Origin: Desulfobacula sp.
GTDB taxonomy: Bacteria > Desulfobacterota > Desulfobacteria > Desulfobacterales > Desulfobacteraceae
Assembly (NCBI GenBank): GCA_023139225.1
Contig: JAGLNZ010000175.1
Location: 1 to 14,894 of the forward strand
Direction of reading: 5' to 3'
DNA length: 14,894 nucleotides
Below the pieces are notes generated by a model that searched no databases, was not told the DNA's origin, and saw only the letters and a program-made list of their open reading frames with translations. The translations under genes were made by a program, and so were the position numbers. The first letter of the stretch is position 1; each line of letters starts with the position of its first letter. This document shows, in pieces, positions 7,597-14,542 of the stretch.

Positions 7597-8426
7597 TCTT
7601 CCCCTTCTTCACCCTCCCCGGGAGCAGGCTCTTCTATCATGGTATGTTCTATTATAAATTCTTCCACCTTATCAATCTCGGCTGCAACAATGACATGTTC
7701 AATTGCAACCTCTTTAATAAAACCTTCCATATACGGATTTAAAACATCAACAAGTTTGGCGCTCTGCTTTTTAATTTTATTAAAATCTTTTACATCATTG
7801 AATACAAGAGAGCTTAAAAAAATAATGGCTGCCTCACGGGCTTTGGGATGCAGGGGGGGAATTTGCTGGTCAGGCATCAACTCTTTAAGCACCAGATTCA
7901 TGTTCAGACATAAATACCGGTCTTTATCATTTGACCTGTTTTTATTTAAATTGACGGCAATCGGCCCCATGGGCACGATTGGGGAAAGGTCCACCTCGGA
8001 CTCTGCAGCTTTCTTAGTTTTCGTCTGTTTCCAAACAATAATTCGACCGGATTCATTTTTCAGCTGCATGATAGTTTCAGTCAGCTCTACAATATCAAAA
8101 AAGCTGGTGGAATTTTTTTCCCAGATCTCTTCAATATCCGATTCTGTAACGGTGAAAATCATCTGGCCTTTTTCAATATGCCATGTTCCTTTTGCGTTCC
8201 CCTTGGATTTAACGATTTTTGAGGTCGCATCAGCAATTCTGACTGAAGAATTCCATTCTCCTTTAGGATTGGTGACTAAAAGGATATAGGCCCTGTTTCT
8301 AAATTGCATCCAGTTCCCTACAGCGAATTCATTCTGGGTTTTCTCTTGTTCTCCGCAACCGGAAATGGAAACCAAACAAGAGACACCAATCAAAAACAAA
8401 ATAAAATAAACAGCAAATCTTTTCAT
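7584..8426 (-). CDS. Lipoprotein with FliL-like C-terminal domain
   Basis: The 280-residue protein has a lipoprotein signal peptide: KR, a hydrophobic stretch to about residue 20, and lipobox ISGC with C24 as the lipidated residue. Residues 34-133 look like a small beta-barrel (GNWMQFRNRAYILL, GTWHIEKGQMIFTV, VWKQTK), similar in style to lipocalin-like stress/cost domains. Residues 148-250 resemble FliL, the flagellar stator-associated protein: PMGPIAVNLNKN, then DRYLCLNMNLVL, a helix with REAAIIFLSSLVFNDV, and a final VAIEHVIVA strand. The tail from 265 is very acidic. FliL normally has one membrane helix, not a lipid anchor, and no flagellar gene is nearby. RBS AGGA lies 7 nt before the ATG. 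The domain reading is by eye; the cellular role is unknown. Confidence 0.85.
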   Translation of the reverse strand: MKRFAVYFILFLIGVSCLVSISGCGEQEKTQNEFAVGNWMQFRNRAYILLVTNPKGEWNSSVRIADATSKIVKSKGNAKGTWHIEKGQMIFTVTESDIEEIWEKNSTSFFDIVELTETIMQLKNESGRIIVWKQTKTKKAAESEVDLSPIVPMGPIAVNLNKNRSNDKDRYLCLNMNLVLKELMPDQQIPPLHPKAREAAIIFLSSLVFNDVKDFNKIKKQSAKLVDVLNPYMEGFIKEVAIEHVIVAAEIDKVEEFIIEHTMIEEPAPGEGEEGEEKSK

Positions 8427-8465
8427 GATGGAATCCTGACAAATTGAGTTCTAACCATTTTTTTA

Positions 8466-8494
8466 ACGCTACCATGATGAAGAATCATGGTCAA
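8466..8494 (-). promoter_or_regulatory. Promoter of the lipoprotein gene with a dyad in its spacer
   Basis: TTGACC (8494-8489) and TAGCGT (8471-8466) are separated by 17 nt on the minus strand. The -35 is good; the -10 keeps only the T-A-----T positions. The spacer is filled by the inverted repeat ACCATGAT-N5-ATCATGGT (8471-8491), which contains CATG-N9-CATG. A protein bound there would block or activate the promoter. The predicted leader is about 33 nt. Confidence 0.45.
8471..8491. repeat. Inverted repeat, candidate operator
   Basis: Perfect 8-bp arms, ACCATGAT at 8471-8478 and ATCATGGT at 8484-8491, with a 5-nt centre. It sits in the 152-bp gap between divergent genes and overlaps the spacer of the lipoprotein promoter. 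A related dyad lies before the selenoprotein gene at 9851-9867. No T-run follows, so it is not a terminator. Confidence 0.5.
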
Positions 8495-8578
8495 CCCACG
8501 CCCGGGTGTTTATTTCTCACTGTTATATTTTTCCCATTCGGGATATAAAGAGCATAACTTTAATAATAAGGAATAATT

Positions 8579-9409
8579 ATGCTCATAAATACATTTATTC
8601 ATATCCCGGGAATCGGCCCTGCAACAGAAAAAAAAATATGGCAGTCCAATATATTAAGCTGGAAGGATGATAATAATTTTTCATCATCAGGCCTGTCTGC
8701 CTCAAAGATAGAAAACATAAAAATATTCACAGAACAATCAAATAAACATCTTGAAAATAACAACCCTAACTTCTTTGAAGCCTTACTGCCATCAAATCAG
8801 CATTTCAGACTATTTCCCGAGTTTAGACATTCCTGCGCCTATCTTGACATTGAGACAACCGGCCTTGACGCATCCTGCCAGATTACCACCATTGCCCTGT
8901 ACAACGGCAGGGATATAAAATATTTTATTCAGGGAAAAAATCTTGACGCGTTCTTAGATGAAATTCAAAAATACAGCGTCCTTATCACATACAATGGCAG
9001 AAGCTTTGATATTCCCTTTATTGAAGAATACTTCAACGTAAAATTGCCCCATAGTCAGATTGATCTGAGGTATATCTTAAAAAATCTGGGGTTCAAGGGC
9101 GGTTTAAAAAAATGTGAGAAAGCATTGGGCCTTGACAGAGAAGAGCTGGACGGTGTTGACGGATACTTTGCCATACTCTTATGGAATGAGTATAGACGCA
9201 ACAAGAATCAAAAAGCGCTTGAAACACTATTGGCTTATAACATTGAAGATGTGATCAATCTTGAAACGCTTATGATTAAAGCCTATAATTTAAACATCAG
9301 AAAAACACAATTTTTTGAAACCCATAAAATAGCAGAACCTCCAAAGCAAAAAAATCCTTTGAAGGCTGATCTGAAAACCATTGAAATGTTAAAGCACCGA
9401 TACTATTAA
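8579..9409 (+). CDS. YprB-type RNase H-like 3'-5' exonuclease family protein
   Basis: The 276 residues carry a ribonuclease-H-like exonuclease fold of the YprB type (RNase_H_2). Seen: ExoI motif YLDIETTGL with D90 and E92; ExoII motif TYNGRSFDIPF with D144; HSQIDLR at 158-164; and ExoIII motif AYNIEDVINLE with Y220 and D224. So the DEDDy metal-binding set looks complete and the enzyme should be active on DNA or RNA. The first 30 residues, FIHIPGIGPATEKKIW, look like a helix-hairpin-helix nucleic-acid-binding motif. ATG at 8579 has AAGGAAT 4 nt upstream. The gene is monocistronic: divergent from the lipoprotein gene and ended by a strong hairpin. Substrate unknown. Confidence 0.88.
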   Translation: MLINTFIHIPGIGPATEKKIWQSNILSWKDDNNFSSSGLSASKIENIKIFTEQSNKHLENNNPNFFEALLPSNQHFRLFPEFRHSCAYLDIETTGLDASCQITTIALYNGRDIKYFIQGKNLDAFLDEIQKYSVLITYNGRSFDIPFIEEYFNVKLPHSQIDLRYILKNLGFKGGLKKCEKALGLDREELDGVDGYFAILLWNEYRRNKNQKALETLLAYNIEDVINLETLMIKAYNLNIRKTQFFETHKIAEPPKQKNPLKADLKTIEMLKHRYY

Positions 9410-9450
9410 AAGACAAGGTGTTCAAAATGAGTGAACACCTTGTCTTTTAA
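9406..9450. terminator. Strong bidirectional terminator hairpin
   Basis: A perfect 19-bp stem: left arm 9406-9424, right arm 9432-9450, 7-nt loop (AAATGAG). Stem ends are A/T-rich, so each strand ends in a short U-run (TTTT), with GACAAGGTGTTCA as the GC-bearing core. It lies between the convergent exonuclease and selenoprotein genes, and the exonuclease TAA stop (9407-9409) is inside the stem foot. Confidence 0.85.
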
Positions 9451-9465
9451 AAAAAACTAAAACTA

Positions 9466-9783
9466 TTAATCTCCGCAGGTACCGCCGGAGCCGCAACTTG
9501 AACATCCGGATTGTCCCAGGTCAATATTGGAGTCAAGATGGAATCCCATCCCGGTAAAATCGATTCTAATATTTTCGGCTTTTTCCATAAAATCTTTATC
9601 AACAACAAATTTCAGGCCTTTAACATCAAATGCATCATCTGTATCTTTTGGCTCGTCCAGAGCCATGGCAAGTGAAGGGCCGCCTCAGCCGCCTGAATTG
9701 AGAAAAATTCTGATGGGGGTGGGCTCCTTACCCTGGAAATAGTCATTGATCTGCACTTTTGCAGGATCTGTCAACTCAATCAT
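9466..9783 (-). CDS. HesB/IscA-like selenoprotein with UGA-encoded Sec33
   Basis: Reading through one TGA (9687-9685) gives a 105-residue protein of the A-type iron-sulfur carrier (HesB/IscA) fold. Order: ATG at 9783 with AAGGAG 8 nt upstream; PIRIFLNSGG, then U33, then GGPSLAMALDEP; VKGLKFVVDKDFME; and a C-terminal SGCSSCGSGGTCGD with C94, C97 and C103. U33 falls where IscA has its first cluster-ligand cysteine (SGCSG). The segment after the TGA keeps the family pattern without a break, so the TGA is not a real stop. A SECIS-like hairpin lies 20-36 nt after it. HesB-like selenoproteins are known in deltaproteobacteria; the Sec machinery is not in this window. Automated calling would give a 66-residue ORF starting at 9666, inside the SECIS. 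A sequencing error of a Cys codon is the main alternative. Confidence 0.9.
9649..9665 (-). promoter_or_regulatory. Candidate bacterial SECIS element
   Basis: On the mRNA, UGGCUC pairs perfectly with GAGCCA around a 5-nt loop UGGAC. The loop begins 26 nt after the UGA and has G as its second base. Bacterial SECIS elements are small stem-loops soon after the UGA with a G near the start of the apical loop, and this one fits. It lies wholly inside the coding region, over codons for MALDEP. Confidence 0.72.
9685..9687 (-). other. In-frame UGA read as selenocysteine (Sec33)
   Basis: The TGA sits in the glycine-rich motif GGUGGP at the position of the conserved first cysteine of the HesB/IscA fold. 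Homology continues in the same frame on both sides, and the SECIS-like hairpin follows at the expected distance. Confidence 0.85.
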
Positions 9784-9814
9784 TGTAAAACTCTCCTTAT
9801 TCGTTTATTAATTT

Positions 9815-9835
9815 TTCAGGGTTCTTATGCCTGAA
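9815..9835 (-). promoter_or_regulatory. Short inverted repeat in the selenoprotein mRNA leader
   Basis: TTCAGG and CCTGAA (6-bp arms, 9-nt loop) lie at the predicted 5' end of the selenoprotein transcript. They could form a small 5' hairpin that protects the mRNA, or a second operator half-site pair just downstream of the start point. Weak evidence. Confidence 0.25.
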
Positions 9836-9842
9836 TATTTCA

Positions 9843-9871
9843 ATTCTAATCATGCACTTGTTGCATGTCAA
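9843..9871 (-). promoter_or_regulatory. Near-consensus sigma70 promoter of the selenoprotein gene
   Basis: TTGACA (9871-9866, perfect -35) and TAGAAT (9848-9843) with an ideal 17-nt spacer on the minus strand. The predicted start is near 9836, giving a leader of about 53 nt that holds the strong AAGGAG site. The spacer contains the dyad CATGCA-N5-TGCATG, so the promoter is probably regulated. Confidence 0.7.
9851..9867. repeat. Inverted repeat, candidate operator in the selenoprotein promoter
   Basis: CATGCA (9851-9856) and TGCATG (9862-9867), 5-nt centre, lie between -35 and -10 and touch the -35. This is the same CATG-N9-CATG layout as the dyad at 8471-8491. Confidence 0.5.
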
Positions 9872-9963
9872 TGTTATGATATCTGATTTCCTTTAATTCA
9901 ACCGGTTTATTCTTTATCCTGAGAAATCAAAAATTCTATATTTGAAAATTATTCTATTGTATA

Positions 9964-9993
9964 TTGCTTTAAGTATTCCGATTATTGTAAAAT
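9964..9993 (+). promoter_or_regulatory. Possible promoter of the U32-like/galE operon
   Basis: TTGCTT (9964-9969) and TAAAAT (9988-9993) are 18 nt apart. The start point would fall at or just before the ATG at 10001, making a leaderless transcript; this agrees with the absence of a Shine-Dalgarno before that ATG. The rest of the 217-bp gap 9784-10000 holds the selenoprotein promoter and AT-rich sequence with nothing else recognisable. Confidence 0.35.
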
Positions 9994-10000
9994 ACCCGGC

Positions 10001-11065
10001 ATGAAACTGTCTGTCCCATTTATACCAGATAAAGAATACACAAATTTTTTAAAAAATAAAACCCTGAATATAGAATCAATCTATTTTTCACTTCATTCAG
10101 GTCCGGTACTCGATTCCAGAATGAGATTCAAAAAAGTTGATTTCACTGAGCTTTCAGAGGGGCTGCAACAATTTAAGCATGTTAAAAAATATAGTTTATT
10201 GAACTCCCGGTTTCTCAATCCAGACCTCTATTCTGACACTAAATTTTTAAATCAAACCCTGGATAAACTTGAATTTTTAGTCGCTCATTCAAATATCACC
10301 GGGATTGTTTTTTCCGATGCCTATTTCCTGACCGCCATGGCGGCCACAAAAAGAGATGTTATTTCCTGCCTTGAAGCGGTGCCGGGTATTAACTGCATGA
10401 TTGATTCTTCACAAAAAGCGTTTTCATTTTTTGATATGATTGAACAAACCGGCTTTAAATTACCGGGAAAAATAGTCCTTGACCGATCCTTAAACAGAAA
10501 CATGAACCAGCTTAAAAAAACGGGCGATGAAATTAAACAGCAGTATAACCATATAAAAATTGAACTGCTTGCCAATGAAGGCTGTATTTATCACTGTCCT
10601 TTTAAATTGGCCCATGACGCTCAAATCTCGTTTTCAAACTTAAGAATTACAACAGATAAAACCTTTCAGACAAACCGCTCCTTTGGCTGTCATGCCTATT
10701 TTTTTAAAACACCTGAAAAATTTTTTAAATCTCCGTTTATCCGTCCGGAAGACATGGATAAGTATACGAGAATAGCAGACACCATTAAACTTTGCGGAAG
10801 GACCCTGGGGTCAAATTTTCTTTTCAATTGCATCAGCGCCTATATTGAAAAATCCTATAAAGGAAATCTTTTTAACCTTATGGATGCCACCCACTGGTTA
10901 TCGGAGATATGGCATATTGAGAATAAAAGGCTTGATCCCGGCTTTTTTAACGTAATAACAGGCTGTACAAAAGATTGCAAAAATTGTAGCATATGCAGTG
11001 ATTTGTTTTTAAAAACAGCAACAAAGCAACCTTTGAAGATTAAAAAGTATAAGGACTGTCTATGA
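10001..11065 (+). CDS. U32-peptidase-family-like protein with two cysteine sets
   Basis: A 354-residue soluble protein resembling the U32 'collagenase-like peptidase' superfamily, whose studied members (UbiU/UbiV, RlhA, TrhP) are mostly Fe-S proteins acting in hydroxylation. Seen: [17 protein letters not shown] at 190-206, the U32-like signature; [10 protein letters not shown] at 246-255; and KLCGRTLG at 263-270. C195, C199, C230 and C265 could form the usual [4Fe-4S] site. A second set, C322, C326, C329 and C332 (CX3CX2CX2C), sits near the C-terminus and could bind another cluster or zinc. There is no good ribosome-binding site before the ATG. Its TGA overlaps the galE ATG by 4 bp. Its reaction is unknown; family assignment is by motif only. 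Confidence 0.78.
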   Translation: MKLSVPFIPDKEYTNFLKNKTLNIESIYFSLHSGPVLDSRMRFKKVDFTELSEGLQQFKHVKKYSLLNSRFLNPDLYSDTKFLNQTLDKLEFLVAHSNITGIVFSDAYFLTAMAATKRDVISCLEAVPGINCMIDSSQKAFSFFDMIEQTGFKLPGKIVLDRSLNRNMNQLKKTGDEIKQQYNHIKIELLANEGCIYHCPFKLAHDAQISFSNLRITTDKTFQTNRSFGCHAYFFKTPEKFFKSPFIRPEDMDKYTRIADTIKLCGRTLGSNFLFNCISAYIEKSYKGNLFNLMDATHWLSEIWHIENKRLDPGFFNVITGCTKDCKNCSICSDLFLKTATKQPLKIKKYKDCL

Positions 11066-12090
11066 AAATACTTGTTACCGGTGGTGCCGGATACATTGGA
11101 AGCCATACCTGTGTTGAGCTTTTAGATGAAAATTATGACGTGGTTGTCTTAGATAATCTTTCCAATAGTTCTGAAGAATCTTTAACCCGGGTAAAAAATA
11201 TTACCGGAAAATCACTTGAGTTCTACAAAGCAGATCTTTTGGATAAAAAGCAGATTATTGCTGTTTTCTCAGATCATAAAATAGATGCGGTCATTCATTT
11301 TGCAGGGTTAAAAGCTGTGGGGGAGTCTGTGTCGATCCCGTTAAAATACTTTCATAACAATCTTACCGGAACCTTGAATCTTCTTGAGGTCATGAATGAC
11401 TTTAATGTAAAAAACATTGTATTTTCTTCTTCTGCAACTGTTTACGGAGATCCGGCATCCCTTCCCATAAAAGAAGAATTTCCCCTGTCGGCAACCAATC
11501 CCTATGGCCGGACAAAGCTGATGATAGAGGAAATACTCCAGGATCTTTATTATTCCGACAATAATTGGAACATTGCTTTGTTAAGATATTTCAACCCTGT
11601 CGGTGCTCACAAAAGCGGTAAAATCGGAGAAGACCCTTTTGATATCCCAAACAATCTTGTGCCTTATATTTCACAGGTGGCCATAGGATTATTACCCGAA
11701 CTCAGTGTATTCGGGAATGACTATGATACCCCGGACGGAACCGGTGTCAGGGACTATATTCATGTGGTGGATCTGGCACTTGGGCACATTAAAACCCTGC
11801 CAAAACTTTTTACCAATCCTGGTATGGTGATTTATAATCTTGGAACGGGTCAAGGCTATTCAGTCCTTGAAATGATTAAAGGCTTTGAAACGGCGAGCAA
11901 TAAAAAAATCGCTTATAAAATCTGCGACAGAAGACCCGGTGATATCGCAGCCTGCTTTGCAGATCCTGCCAAAGCAAAACAGGAGCTTGGCTGGCAGGCA
12001 GACAAAACACTTACCGACATGTGCAAAGACACATGGAACTGGCAAAAAAACAACCCGAACGGATACAGGAAAAATCAAGGGGAGAAATAA
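11062..12090 (+). CDS. galE: UDP-glucose 4-epimerase
   Basis: Interconverts UDP-glucose and UDP-galactose (and possibly the N-acetyl forms) with bound NAD, supplying sugars for LPS or exopolysaccharide. A short-chain dehydrogenase/reductase of 342 residues, close to E. coli GalE (338). Seen: NAD-binding TGGAGYIG at 6-13; [10 protein letters not shown] at 121-130 with catalytic S124; NPYGRTK at 146-152 with catalytic Y148 and K152; RYFNPVGAH at 175-183; and [14 protein letters not shown] around 230. The ATG overlaps the upstream stop (ATGA) with AAGGAC 5 nt before it. No Leloir-pathway kinase or uridylyltransferase is nearby, so a biosynthetic role is more likely than galactose use. Confidence 0.96.
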   Translation: MKILVTGGAGYIGSHTCVELLDENYDVVVLDNLSNSSEESLTRVKNITGKSLEFYKADLLDKKQIIAVFSDHKIDAVIHFAGLKAVGESVSIPLKYFHNNLTGTLNLLEVMNDFNVKNIVFSSSATVYGDPASLPIKEEFPLSATNPYGRTKLMIEEILQDLYYSDNNWNIALLRYFNPVGAHKSGKIGEDPFDIPNNLVPYISQVAIGLLPELSVFGNDYDTPDGTGVRDYIHVVDLALGHIKTLPKLFTNPGMVIYNLGTGQGYSVLEMIKGFETASNKKIAYKICDRRPGDIAACFADPAKAKQELGWQADKTLTDMCKDTWNWQKNNPNGYRKNQGEK

Positions 12091-12092
12091 AT

Positions 12093-13730
12093 ATGGATGA
12101 TTATCTTCCCCGTCTGAAAAAAAGTATTAAAACTGGGAAAATCGGTCAGGCAAAAACACTTCTGGCACAAATTTCCTCAAAGCCGGCACACGAAAAACAG
12201 GAAGTGCTTCAAATACTCGCCCTTGCACCTGATAAAACAGCATTTGAACTTTTATCCTTTTTAACGAGCAAAGAGCATAAAGACTCTGAAATTTACGACC
12301 GCTTGGTCCAGCTTATTATCGATCGAACGCATCTTAGCTTTAGCTTTGCCCTGATTTTATGTGAAAATGCGGACACAAAAACCATCATCCGTGCTGCTCC
12401 CTTATTAAGACACATTCTATCCAATGAAACGAATAAAAAACTTTTAAATAAAATTATCAATACCGCAGGAAAGATTAAAATCGAAAGCCTCACCGCTGAC
12501 ATTGCAGAATTTATTTTCTATGATGACATTGGTTTAAAAACAGAGGCTGTCAAAGCCCTTGAACGAATAGGCACATCCAGTGCATGCAGGAAACTGGAAT
12601 ATGCATCAAAAACTCAAAAATGCGACCAGAATATTTTAGATGCCATCCAGGTTCTTAAGGCAAAAAATTCGGCTGACAAAACCCCTTCTATTGAACAGGC
12701 TGTTGTTACGGATGGCTATCAGACCGAACTTGAACGACTTGCATCAGATGATGTTGGCAAAAGGTTCAGGGCATTTATTACCTTTTCTGAAAAAGGATCA
12801 AAAGCATCTTCTACTCTATTAAAAAACTTGAAAAGCCAAAACCAGGATCATGACCAAAACCATGATCTGATCATTAATGTTTTACGCCTGATTTCCAGAA
12901 CAATCCCTGTAGAGGCGGTCAATGACATTTTTGCCATTCTTAACCCAAAAAAGGTTGATAGTACGATCAAGTTTGCCGTTTACATCGCACTTGAAGCCTT
13001 CCCGGAGCTTGAATCGGCAGCATCAGTTGTTCAAGGACTTTCGGAACCTGCCACGTTTGTTCGTATGGCCGCCGTAAAAACCTTAGACAAAAACCTGTCT
13101 GATTTTGTCTGTGCCGAAATAAAAAACAGGATTGAATCCGGCACAAAAAAAGGGGAAATACTGGCCCAGAACATTTTAGATGCCAGGGCAAAACATATTA
13201 TCGAATACCTTATGATTTCAGATACCTTTTGCTATATGGCCTCAAATTACCTTGATAGAACAGCACCCATACCGGTTCTTGATACATTTATTGAGATCCT
13301 TGAAAAAAGGAAACTCAAATCAACTGCTAAAAAATATATAAATTTAAGAAAAAAAAGAATGACCCAGAAAAGAGACCCCTTCATCGTTGTCAGTTCCTCT
13401 GAAACGATTTTAAATACTTACAGCAAGCTGATTTCTTCATGCGGATTTTCAAGCCTCACATTTCAGCGATCCCAGGATGCATTTGAGGCCATTGTCTCAC
13501 AAAAACCATCTGCCATTATCTGTGATCTTTTTTTAAATGATATGACCGGGATGGATTTTGCAGGAGAGGCAAGGGGACTCTATTCAAAAGATGATGTACC
13601 CATCATCATATCAAGACTGCAAAAAAGTCTGGCTAAAAAACAACTTCAAAAAGAGCTGGATAATGCAGGAGTGAATGCCATATATGAATTCCCTGCAAAA
13701 ATAAGTCAGATAAAATCATGGATAAAATAA
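12093..13730 (+). CDS. HEAT-repeat-like protein with degenerate C-terminal receiver domain
   Basis: A 545-residue soluble protein. Residues 1 to about 425 are all-helical with HEAT-like repeats (for example DDIGLKTEAVKALERIGTSSACRKLEYA around 150-177). Residues 428-545 read as a response-regulator receiver: FIVVSSSE strand, helix, AIICDLFLNDMTGMDF with phosphoacceptor D478, then VPIIIS. The acidic pair that normally ends the first strand is replaced by serines, and the K-P near the end reads EFPAK, so phosphorylation chemistry is probably impaired or lost. The ATG at 12093 is chosen because GGAG lies 8 nt upstream and it is 2 nt after galE; an ATG at 12021 would put 24 codons inside galE. A scaffold or signalling role is inferred; no partner kinase is seen. 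Confidence 0.85.
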   Translation: MDDYLPRLKKSIKTGKIGQAKTLLAQISSKPAHEKQEVLQILALAPDKTAFELLSFLTSKEHKDSEIYDRLVQLIIDRTHLSFSFALILCENADTKTIIRAAPLLRHILSNETNKKLLNKIINTAGKIKIESLTADIAEFIFYDDIGLKTEAVKALERIGTSSACRKLEYASKTQKCDQNILDAIQVLKAKNSADKTPSIEQAVVTDGYQTELERLASDDVGKRFRAFITFSEKGSKASSTLLKNLKSQNQDHDQNHDLIINVLRLISRTIPVEAVNDIFAILNPKKVDSTIKFAVYIALEAFPELESAASVVQGLSEPATFVRMAAVKTLDKNLSDFVCAEIKNRIESGTKKGEILAQNILDARAKHIIEYLMISDTFCYMASNYLDRTAPIPVLDTFIEILEKRKLKSTAKKYINLRKKRMTQKRDPFIVVSSSETILNTYSKLISSCGFSSLTFQRSQDAFEAIVSQKPSAIICDLFLNDMTGMDFAGEARGLYSKDDVPIIISRLQKSLAKKQLQKELDNAGVNAIYEFPAKISQIKSWIK

Positions 13731-13740
13731 GGATACAAAC

Positions 13741-14520
13741 TTGAACAGCAGGCCTGTTACCCTGGGAGCAAGATTAAAACGATACCCCTCGATTCAAACC
13801 CTGGGGTTTAAACCCAATTTTCAGGATTATTCCGCCCGGGAGCAAACGCTGATTCTGAACGCCAAAAAAATCTATTACCCTACAGCCTTTTACGCAGACC
13901 TGTTTAATGCCATGGGAAAAGAAACATTCCCAAGTTTTCATACCTATAAATTTGCCCAGGACAAGATAAAACAGACAGCCATCTTTAATATGCTTGGTAT
14001 TCCCCACCCAAAAACAAAAATTTTTTACGGAAAAAAACAAAAGCAGACCATCCATAAATATTTTGACTTCCCGTTTATTGCTAAAAAAGCCAAAGGATCG
14101 GCTAAAGGCAATGATGTATACCTGATTCAAAGCAATGAAGATCTTTCATGCTATTTGAAAAATAAAGGTCCGGCCTATATCCAGGAATATCTTCCCATTG
14201 ACCGGGATATGAGAATTATTATTATCGGCAAAAAAATCAGGCTTGCCTATTGGCGAATTGCATCCAAAGACAATTTTAAAACCAATCTTTCCCAGGGCGG
14301 GACCATCGACTTTGGCTCTCTGCCCCCAAAAGCCCTTGATCTTGCACTCATGACAGCGTCAAAATGCGGATGGGATGATGTGGGGATTGATATCATTGAG
14401 TACAATAGCCAATTCTATGTTCTGGAAGGCAATATGAAATACGGAACAAAAGGGTTCCAAAAAGCAGGCATCCACTATAAAAAAATGCTGGAAACTCTGA
14501 TCGTGGAAGGCAGGGTTTAA
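13741..14520 (+). CDS. RimK-like ATP-grasp ligase
   Basis: A 259-residue ATP-grasp protein like the RimK branch, enzymes that join a carboxylate to an amine via acyl phosphate. Seen: pre-ATP-grasp region with KQTAIFNMLGIPHPKT at 77-92; ATP-binding FIAKKAKGSAKGNDVYLI at 112-129; AYIQEYLPIDRDMRIIIIG at 145-163; NLSQGGTI at 182-189; DDVGIDIIE at 212-220; and VLEGNMKYGTKGF at 227-239. The last motif is where RimK enzymes read EVNxxPG; E229 and N231 keep the metal ligands but the rest departs. RimK has 300 residues, so part of the N-terminal domain is missing. The start is TTG at 13741 with AAGGAT 6 nt upstream, 10 nt after the HEAT gene. Substrate unknown. Confidence 0.86.
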   Translation: MNSRPVTLGARLKRYPSIQTLGFKPNFQDYSAREQTLILNAKKIYYPTAFYADLFNAMGKETFPSFHTYKFAQDKIKQTAIFNMLGIPHPKTKIFYGKKQKQTIHKYFDFPFIAKKAKGSAKGNDVYLIQSNEDLSCYLKNKGPAYIQEYLPIDRDMRIIIIGKKIRLAYWRIASKDNFKTNLSQGGTIDFGSLPPKALDLALMTASKCGWDDVGIDIIEYNSQFYVLEGNMKYGTKGFQKAGIHYKKMLETLIVEGRV

Positions 14521-14542
14521 CTTTTACAACATCAAAGTGATT

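Noticed and set aside
7639..8289. 216-codon plus-strand open frame
   Set aside because: It is antisense to the lipoprotein gene, has no recognisable motif, and the minus-strand frame has a clear signal peptide, RBS and domain pattern.
9466..9666. 66-residue gene starting at the ATG at 9666
   Set aside because: The ATG overlaps the SECIS stem and has no Shine-Dalgarno; the fold needs the upstream 39 residues, which read in frame through the TGA.
12021..12092. Upstream ATG extension of the HEAT-receiver gene
   Set aside because: The 24 codons lie in galE in another frame; the ATG at 12093 has a good GGAG site and 2-nt spacing from galE.
13774..14130. 118-codon minus-strand open frame
   Set aside because: Antisense to the ATP-grasp gene, which has strong motifs; the composition is a shadow of its AT-rich codons.
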